Positions 55,649-64,000 of a stretch of DNA of 64,000 nt are shown here, one piece after another; position 1 is the first letter of the stretch, and each line of letters begins with the position of its first letter. This DNA comes from Tilletia caries (taxonomy: Eukaryota > Basidiomycota > Exobasidiomycetes > Tilletiales > Tilletiaceae): contig JALUTQ010000020.1 of the NCBI GenBank assembly GCA_032718865.1, positions 682,001-746,000 of the forward strand. The letters run 5' to 3'. A program made the position numbers and the translations under genes. The notes below the pieces were generated by a model. That model saw nothing but the letters and a program-made list of their open reading frames with translations. It was not told the origin of the DNA and did no database searches.

Positions 55649-55929
55649 ACGGGTCAGGCCTTTCTTTCTTTCTTTTTCTCTACTGCTCTCGCTTCCGGAG
55701 ATAGTGGCTCCACGTGGCAACTCCACGTGGACTCACTATCTTATCTCCCTTTCTCTCTTATCTTTCTTGCTCGCTCCCCTCACGTCGCTACCTTTCCCTT
55801 TGTCCTCTCTCGGCCGAGTGCCTTCCCTCTCTCGTGCTCGTCACCTTCTCGCTGCTCCCTGCACTTGTACTTACTTGCTCCGGACATGGAATCACAACTC
55901 TGAAGCACTTGTATAGCTAGTCTATTACA
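55641..55929 (+). repeat. 3' LTR of element C
   Basis: It appears identical to 49077-49365. It is followed by the TSD ATATG at 55930-55934. Confidence 0.92.
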
Positions 55930-56105
55930 ATATGACTCAAAAAGCGTGTCATATTAGGTCTTATAGTGTCTTATTTGGTATTATCAAGTCATATGTCATA
56001 TAAATATGACGGCCAATTTTTGCCTCGAAAATCGTGTCATGTCATATGACCAAATATGATCATATTTGGTCATGTCATATATATGACTCATAAATATGGC
56101 TTTTT
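55930..56105. repeat. Right subterminal TCATATGA-type array of hAT 2 (outer part)
   Basis: Dense GTCATATGAC, AAATATGATCATATTT and CATATATATGAC words run up to TGCCGAGCACTG. They mirror 42835-43020. Confidence 0.8.
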
Positions 56106-56118
56106 TTGCCGAGCACTG

Positions 56119-57854
56119 ACCCCGCTTTCCCCTTCCACCTCGGATCTCCAGGTGACGATCCTCGTGATGGGGACCTTGTCCACCCACGCCGAGTCGTGTA
56201 CCGTATCCTGAATTTTGTGATCGGCAATAATAGCATGACGGTAAAGGGTCGTCGCAGTCGTGAATAGACTGACTATCATAGGCGTGGGCTGGGCTAAAAA
56301 CCAATAAGAGTGCGGGAGACGTTTTTTGAGAAATTTCAGGTGGGCGAATATGGTCGCAGCGGAGAGGTCCCCGTTCTTCCCGAGTGGGATTGGAACATCG
56401 AATCTGCTTTTCAAGATCGTGTCGAGGTAAAAATCCGAGGCCTCGAACAGTTTGACTTGCTCCGCATCCGGCCAGACTTCAACAGCCCGTATCTGGTGAC
56501 CAGCCGCGATCTCCAAGAAGCGCAGTGCTTCTTCCGTCTTCTTGGGTGCGTAGTCGAACAATAAGAAGTATAATTCTGCGACTTGGGTCAGGACGACCAC
56601 GTAGTTGACGGATACGTTCGTGAGGCTCGCACTTGGAACGTCCACCTTGATCGTCCGCCACAGTACCTGAAAGTTGCGGATCGTCTCTGGGATGTCGCTG
56701 TTGAACATGGTCTGTAGAGTTTTGGGCCTCTTTTCCCATCGCTTCTGACGCCTGTTGATGTCTTCGGTAAGGTCGAACGTCCTGAGCATCTCTTCCTTGA
56801 GCGTTTCTAGTTTCGTTCCCAAAGCATCGATGATGTTCTGCATTTGGCCGTGGTTGTATGTGTGGCCTTCCAAACGGGGTTTATCTTCGATCTTGGAGTA
56901 CTCTCCTCTCTTCATCGCCTTGGTCACGTTTGGATTCATTGCTGTTGTGGTAGCGCCATCTTGCACCTGGCTGCCGGCCGCATCATCCGTCTTTTTCGAG
57001 TTGTTCTCAATTGTCTCCTCGTTCTGGTTGAGGAGCATGAGTGAGAGTGAATCAGCACCTGTCAAGCAGGGATGTGACAGAACTATACACGAAACTCACC
57101 ATCTGAACCGTCTCGCCATAGACCCACGCGAGGATCCATGCGCACCATTCACGTGACCATGGCAAGTAAGGCCATAACCAGCTCAGTACAACCACTGCTG
57201 TTGTGAGGCCGAAGTGCACCCAGTACATGTGATCGAGCTGGGGTATCCGGTAGTTCATCCACCGTGGCTGCAGGGACGCGTCCTGCGGCTCCCTGGCGGT
57301 CGGGTCGAACAGACTCAATCCGGCATAGGTGTAGAGTATAGCTGAGAAGTCCATGTTTATACCGGCGATCACCATGACCACGATGACAGAGATACCTGGC
57401 CCGAGGTTGGTATTAAGTGCGTAGAACCGACGGAGTGCGCGGACAAGGGCGTAGGGACTTCGACGGACTCCGGCGAAAAGTTTTTTAAGACCGGCATAAA
57501 AAGTGGGAGCAGGATGCGTCTTGTCCTTGGCGGCTTCTGCTTGGAATGCCCCTGAGGCGCACGCACGCACAAAGGACCATGGACAGGCAGGGTCAGCGCT
57601 TCAGCACACTGATCACTGAACACCAGTGTCTGGTAGGAAGAGTTGGAGATGGTATGCTCACACTTCAAGTAGAGGTAAGGAGTGGGAAATCTCAACCGGA
57701 GTGAAATCTGCAGAGCACTGATACAACCGGCCCAGTCGAGCTGGCCGGTCTCGTTGGGTGCACCGCTGTCGCTGTTTCCAAGGTTAAGGGGGTCGTCTCC
57801 TGCCTCGTCTACGAGGCTGGTGTTGTCATCTTGTAGTACAGGCTGGCCGCTCAT
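56119..57854 (-). pseudogene. 5' half of a host TPR-like membrane protein gene split by hAT 2
   Basis: Exon 1 starts at ATG 57854 (MSGQPVLQDDNTSLVDEAGDD) and ends near TPYLYLK. Exon 2 (about 57570-57100) has membrane segments (ISVIVVMVIAGINMDFSAILY and LTTAVVVLSWLWPYL). Exon 3 starts near 57060 (DSLSLMLLNQNEETIENN) and runs through a helical region (LETLKEEMLRTFDLTEDINRR) to EVEGESG at the transposon border. Its frame is the same as that of 42806-41223. I do not recognise the family; the topology suggests a membrane-anchored helical-repeat protein. The gene is divergent from glutathione reductase. Confidence 0.7.
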
Positions 57855-59837
<1,983 letters not shown>

Positions 59838-59999
59838 GAGGCAGCACCCTCTGTTCGCGAGTCGCGACGCTCCAGGCTGGCAAGAGGCTCCGTCTGTACG
59901 ATGTGCCCAGTGCCCTGCTTACATACTCAATCCAAATTCCAAACTGCTGTTTTATCGAGAGCCCACGTGGATTTCCGACTGTGCGAACTGCGAACTGAC

Positions 60000-60318
60000 C
60001 AGTGTTGTGAGTACGGGCCCCGCCCGAACGGGTGACCGTTCGGATAATGGCTTCGGGCGGGTAAAATTGCCACACGGAGTCGCGCGGGCGGGTAGCATTC
60101 TCACAGAAAAAATTCCGGGCATTTCGGGGGGCAACCCGACGACGATTTTTGCAGCGCTCGAAGCTGTCGGGCCCTAGTCGTGCCTGCCCCAGCAGCGGGC
60201 CGGGCGGGTGGTGACTGTGAGGATTTTCAAATCGGGCGGGTACAAAAACAGTGAAAACGCCACGTTACCCGGCACTACCCGGTCCGAACCCGCCCGTTAC
60301 CCGAAACTAACAACACTG
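60000..60318. mobile_element. 319-bp hAT-type MITE with GGGCGGGT subterminal repeats
   Basis: The inverted ends are CAGTGTTGTGAGT at 60000 and ACTAACAACACTG ending at 60318. A perfect 8-bp TSD GAACTGAC flanks it (59992-59999 and 60319-60326). Both arms carry GGGCGGGT/ACCCGCCC words. It has no coding capacity. It lies in the 3' flank of glutathione reductase. Confidence 0.85.
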
Positions 60319-60611
60319 GAACTGACTGAACCGAAGCGAGATCTGAACTCATTTCATTTGAACCCGGGTTGTGTGATGTGTCGATGTTGAGGCACATGAG
60401 CAGTGTCCAGATTTCCGAAGACCTTCCGCTCGGTTCGCCAGCATTTAGTCGAGGTACACCCATCATCTCGCTCTTTCTCTCGCACTACTCACTCATTCCT
60501 ACCCACCACCCACGGTCCCCACCTCTGCCTGCCTGTCCACCAGCCCAGCCCAGCCCCACGCTCGTTCATCAACACACACATTCTCCTCCCCCCAAAAATC
60601 CAGAAAGCGCC

Positions 60612-61356
60612 ATGTCTGCCACTCTCCGCGGTCCCTGGGGGTTCGGCCGCGTCTTCCTGCTGCTCTCCCTCGGCCTCGTCGGCGTATCGACAGGCGCAGT
60701 GGCCACCAAGACCGCGTACGTACCCAAGTCCCTTGCCCTGCTGCGTGAGGATGGGCGGAAATGCTTTGCTGACACACATACCCCATTGATTTTGATCCCT
60801 CTACAGCATCTTCTACGGCACCTTCGAGTCGGTCGTCAAGAACATCCCCATCCTCAACGCCTACGTGAACTTCGACATGCAAGTCTCCGCAGCCGGCCTC
60901 GTCGCCTTCGACGGTTTCTTCTCCTTCCTCCTCGCCCTGATCAACATCACCCTCAGCCTCGTCACCGAGCGGCCCCGGCTCGCGGGACCTCTAACCATCG
61001 GTCTGCAGTCGCTCATCCTCGTCCCGCTCTGGCTTGCGGGAGCGATTCTGATGCAGAAGCGGAATGTGGATCTGGACTGCTCGATGGCGGATAAGCTTAA
61101 CTTCAGCAAGTCGGACTGTATGGCTGCGAACGCTACACCTGCGCTGGCGTGGACGTGCGTCGGTCTCTCGGTCGCGTTGCTCCTCTACTCGCTTGTCTTC
61201 CTGTTCTTGCTGCCCAAGAGCCGTGGGGGCGTTAAGGGCGAGTCCGGGCCGAGTGGGTCTGGTCGCGGTGGGTCGAACGAGTTCTCGCAGCCGTTCATGA
61301 TGGAGCGAAGGGGGACGGGCGAGACTGTGCCCCAGCCCGCCCCGGCGCGGTACTAG
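60612..61356 (+). CDS. Four-helix MARVEL-like membrane protein
   Basis: It has two exons, 60612-60715 and 60807-61356 (GTACGT donor, CTACAG acceptor), coding for 217 residues. Four hydrophobic segments: VFLLLSLGLVGVSTGAV (after an RGPWGFGR motif), AAGLVAFDGFFSFLLALINI, LTIGLQSLILVPLWLAGAIL, and ALAWTCVGLSVALLLYSLVFLF. The short charged loop between helices 3 and 4 holds two Cys residues. The tail is Gly/Ser/Pro-rich and ends PAPARY. Spacing and the N-terminal Arg resemble MARVEL-domain proteins, which organise plasma-membrane domains in fungi. The family call rests on topology only. Confidence 0.65.
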
Positions 61357-61569
61357 GCTTGGTCACATCAAGAAAACGGCAGGGATCATCAACATCAACG
61401 GAACTGGCTTCCCACTCGATTACACATTCTTCCCATCTCGCCTCGTGAGGACCCTACATACACACCTTCGGTTTCCCCCTCCCTCCCTCCCTCTGCCTTC
61501 TCTCTCTCTCTTTTTGTCCATATCCCCCTCTCTCTCTGCTTATCCTCTTCGCTTTCAGGAAATGTTGAA

Positions 61570-62991
61570 ATGTATTACAGAGACTGCCCCTTCCGCATCG
61601 GCCCATTGCTCACATCTCACGACCCCTCCCTGCTTCTGAGCTACTTACAGCTTGAGCTACCCTGCAAGGTAAAGGTCATACACCCTGTTCTCGCGCGGTG
61701 GACTGACCTTCTCATTCCCCTGCACTCTTACTCTTTCCCCGTCCGCGTTCTGGTGAAGTCTCACAGCATTTTTCTTGTTTCTTTGATGTCGCACAGGATG
61801 ACAGGATCATTGATTCCTCCCTCGATCACTGGACATCGTTCTATGGGTCGGCGGTCGGCGGCTACCTGCCTCCTTTCCTTTCTTTTCCCCTTTCCTTGTC
61901 GCAGTCACTCCTCTGTTCACCCTCCGTCTCTTCAACGCACAGCCGACATTACTGAACACACACTGACTGGCGAACTCCCTTTCTTTTCCTCCATCTTGCC
62001 CCCCGCAGATCCGCTCCGGCGTCCTTTCAGACCGGCCCACGCCTGCCGCCAGCTCCCCGCCGCTCCCCGTCGTCGTGTCCGGAGCGCATACTCCGTGGAT
62101 GTGCCGCTTCAGTCTTCTTCACGCCATTCTTCTCTCCCCGGCGTCAGGAGTGCTCTTTTTTCTCGGCCGGGCGCTGCGTCTCCTCTGGCTGCGTCTCCTC
62201 TGCACCTCCCTCAATCGCTCGCTCTACCCACGCTTGCCTTCGGGCAATCGGGCATCGGCTCTCCTGCCCCGTGCGCTCTGCTCCTGGAACTGTGAGTCAG
62301 TGACTCGTCCCCAGCGAGTGTATACATGCTGACATCTGTTCAGTCTTCCTTCTTATTGCCGCTCGCCAACCTCCTCAGATCTCAAATCTCAAACTTCAAT
62401 ATTGTGTCGCCGCCTTCCGCGCTTTGATCGTGAACCCCTCCGCATACTTCCCTTGCGTACATTGTGATTCGTGAGTTCACCCCTCCCCTCCCCTGCGTCT
62501 CCGACACCGCAACTCGCCACTCAACACACCAACGCGTATCCCACTTTTCTCTGCCACGTTTAGCTTCCCTTTTCTCTGAGCTTACCCAGTGTCGGGTCTT
62601 AGTTGGCGCTTCCACTCGCTCCGTACCCGCCCTCGCGTCCGCACTTATACTGATCATTCTGACACTTTTTCTACACTTCCATTTTCGTTCTCTTCTACTT
62701 TTCTAGCCGCCCTGCACCAGAGCGTCTCGGAGGCACCTCAGCGCCCACAAGTAAGTTGCATCCCACGCTCACGTCGCTCTGCGCAGTGCCGCACGTTCAC
62801 AGTTTCACACCCCTGCTCATCTTAACCGTCTCGCCCTCCACAGCCATCTCACGTCAACATGGAGGAGGGGTCTGCCTCTGCACCTTATGTTCACTGTGTA
62901 CAGAGGTACGTATACTCTTTGCTCTGAACTCCCTTTCCCTGCCACACAAATTGGTCGCAATTAGGCAGTTAGATTCGTCAAATTTATGAAA
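61570..62991 (+). CDS. Possible multi-exon gene of unknown function
   Basis: No long ORF explains this CT-rich region, but short in-frame pieces are bounded by good splice sites. ATG 61570 (MYYRDCPFRIGPLLTS) runs to LELPCK before GTAAAG. After GTCGCACAG near 61797, DDRIIDSSLDHWTSFYG follows. Later an exon after CCTCCTCAG near 62380 reads YCVAAFRALIVNPSAYFPC before GTGAGTTC. Then ALHQSVSEAPQRPQ joins PSHVNMEEGSASAPY and a last piece ends RQLDSSNL and TGA at about 62991. The middle exons could not be joined fully. The coding sense of the pieces is moderate. I cannot name a family. Confidence 0.4.
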
Positions 62992-63979
62992 GATGCATGA
63001 CAGGCCCGTCCAGCGGCGTGTGGTCGTAGAGAATCCTTCGCCTGTCGTCGTCAAACGCGCGATTCCAGACCCCCTCCTTCGTGATACGCGTGCGGAAGAA
63101 AGATGAAATTGGCTGTAAGCGTCCTCGTTTACTTCCGTCTGGTGAAGAGCTTCGCTCTTCGGAGGGCACGAAGCGGTAGTAGTGCGTCTTGTTGAAGGCC
63201 TTGACAAACCAGGTGAAGTATTCGAAGGAGGGTGGGAAGCGCGCGTTGGGCATGCTGGCAAGGAGGTCGCCCGTGTTTTTGAATGGTGCGGCCTCGGAGC
63301 TGTGCAAGTGCAGGACGCGTAAGGACTTGGCCGAGCAGAGATCCACCAAAACTCGAGCTAGATCGCGCTCCGATTGTGGATGGTCGAAAAGTCGCTTCAC
63401 GTATGAGGAGCTGACCGCTATGTCCTTGTCTTTGTACCCGACGGCGAGCTCGGTCAAGTTCGGCAAAAAGTCGGAGGAGAAAGCGGAGTGGAAGTGAGGC
63501 CGGAGCTCGTCGAGACGGTCGTACACGTAGAAGAGGTCGAGACACGTAATAGCCTTGGCAGGGTCGGGATTGCGGGATAGCCACGAAGATGTAGAGAGGT
63601 CTTGGAGGTCAAAAGGGTAAGCTGCTTCCACATGTGAGAGCCGACCGCCTTCGAGCGCGTATTGTTCGAGCTTATTCTTGAGTCGGGAGGTCGCGTTCAG
63701 CACACGGAGAGCTGGGAAAACGTCAACTGGGAAGTCGCCTTTCGCTGGGGTATGTAAGCCCTTGAGTTGCGGATGCCGCTGGGCGAATTTGGTGCGAAGA
63801 TCGATCGGTGTTGACCGTTGACCACGACAAAACGCCATGGTGCCTGTGATGTTGCAGGCGAGGGAAAGTCTGCCGAAAACTGAATGTAGTATCGCCAGCA
63901 CGTTCGGTCTCAAGGTGGATATCTTCGAGGGTGGACTGATTCTGGTCCAGGAAGGTTTCGACGCAGCTGACGAGAACAT
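62984..63979 (-). CDS. Hypothetical protein, possibly F-box/LRR-like, may extend past window edge
   Basis: One minus-strand ORF of 331 codons runs from 63979 (MFSSAASKPSW) to 62984. The reading frame remains open upstream to the window end, so the true start may lie outside. Leu-rich segments recur (FPALRVLNATSRLKN, FLPNLTELAVGYKD, AKSLRVLHLHSSE) with the spacing of irregular leucine-rich repeats, as in fungal F-box-like proteins. No F-box was visible in this part. The tail is basic (SSPDGSKRGRL) and ends DGPVMHLS. Its 3' end overlaps the possible plus-strand gene by a few bases. Confidence 0.5.
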   Translation of the reverse strand: MFSSAASKPSWTRISPPSKISTLRPNVLAILHSVFGRLSLACNITGTMAFCRGQRSTPIDLRTKFAQRHPQLKGLHTPAKGDFPVDVFPALRVLNATSRLKNKLEQYALEGGRLSHVEAAYPFDLQDLSTSSWLSRNPDPAKAITCLDLFYVYDRLDELRPHFHSAFSSDFLPNLTELAVGYKDKDIAVSSSYVKRLFDHPQSERDLARVLVDLCSAKSLRVLHLHSSEAAPFKNTGDLLASMPNARFPPSFEYFTWFVKAFNKTHYYRFVPSEERSSSPDGSKRGRLQPISSFFRTRITKEGVWNRAFDDDRRRILYDHTPLDGPVMHLS

Positions 63980-64000
63980 GGGAACGGATAGGAGGCTTAA

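Larger units (their letters stand above)
49077..55929 (+). mobile_element. Ty3-like LTR retrotransposon C, young insertion
   Basis: The LTRs of 289 bp (49077-49365 and 55641-55929) look identical base for base. They begin TGTGCTAGACGGG and end CTATTACA. The TSD is ATATG on both sides. The PBS TGGTGATGAGAG at 49366-49377 and the GCGGGGA tract before the 3' LTR match elements A and B. The internal part encodes gag (49453 onward) and pol. The pol order is PR, RT, a start of RNase H, H2C2 zinc-binding and integrase, then the remainder of RNase H. Several single-base homopolymer frame changes interrupt pol. It is nested in the right arm of hAT 2. Confidence 0.93.
42807..56118. mobile_element. hAT transposon 2, 13.3 kb, with transposase and protein-kinase genes
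   Basis: The termini are CAGTGCTCGGCA at 42807 and TGCCGAGCACTG ending at 56118. The flanking 8-mers TCCCCGCT (42799-42806) and ACCCCGCT (56119-56126) differ at one base. Subterminal arms are full of TCATATGA/ATATGAC words (42835-43020, 48985-49072, 55930-56105). It contains a complete hAT transposase (plus strand) and a Ser/Thr kinase gene (minus strand), convergent. LTR element C is nested in the right arm; without it and one copy of its TSD the element is about 6.45 kb. It interrupts a host coding sequence in frame. Confidence 0.9.

Noticed and set aside
42807..56118. Starship-like giant element
   Set aside because: No DUF3435 tyrosine recombinase was seen within these borders. TIRs, TSD length and transposase are those of a hAT.

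Overview
This is a GC-rich fungal nuclear contig. Short introns with GTRNGT donors, long Ser/Ala/Pro-rich low-complexity segments, Crypton and hAT DNA transposons and the mix of housekeeping genes suggest a basidiomycete, possibly a red or smut-type yeast; I cannot fix the genus. No rRNA, confident tRNA or CRISPR was seen. The window divides into three zones.

(1) 1-13.8 kb is a transposon graveyard and nursery. It starts inside a Crypton-like tyrosine-recombinase gene (3-2838). A nest of three elements follows, each with matching target-site duplications (TSDs). A hAT-type element (4515-10331, TSD CTCGAGCG) holds a protein-kinase remnant. Inside it lies a second TIR element (6423-10091, TSD AATGATT), and inside that an LTR retrotransposon (7491-9982, TSD GTAGC) carrying a host-like ORF. 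A second non-autonomous LTR element (10523-13169) and a 310-bp MITE (13462-13771) come next.

(2) 14-41 kb is mostly host genome. On the minus strand: a TMEM135-like membrane protein, an Ala/Lys-rich coiled-coil protein, serine hydroxymethyltransferase and a TspO-family protein. On the plus strand: an ankyrin-tailed L-asparaginase, mitochondrial GUF1/LepA, prephenate dehydrogenase TYR1, the SCS7 fatty-acid 2-hydroxylase and a secreted RNase T2. An 814-bp TIR element full of TTTGCCTCC motifs sits between the convergent GUF1 and SHMT genes.

(3) 41-64 kb holds the most striking structure. One minus-strand host gene (57854 down to 41223; N-terminal membrane segments, TPR-like C-terminus) is split by a 13.3-kb hAT transposon (42807-56118). 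The transposon sits in the reading frame and is flanked by an 8-bp TSD with one mismatch. It encodes a full-length hAT transposase and, converging on it from the other end, a Ser/Thr protein kinase. A young Ty3-like retrotransposon with apparently identical LTRs (49077-55929, TSD ATATG) has landed inside it; its RNase H domain is split, with the C-terminal part moved downstream of the integrase. Beyond are glutathione reductase (with an in-frame TGA), a 319-bp hAT MITE, a MARVEL-like membrane protein, a poorly resolved multi-exon gene and a hypothetical gene at the window edge.

The main inference is that the two large hAT elements, in unrelated sites and with different subterminal repeats, share the terminus CAGTGSTCGGC and both carry a protein-kinase gene next to one terminus and reading inward. 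This points to a two-gene hAT lineage (transposase plus kinase).
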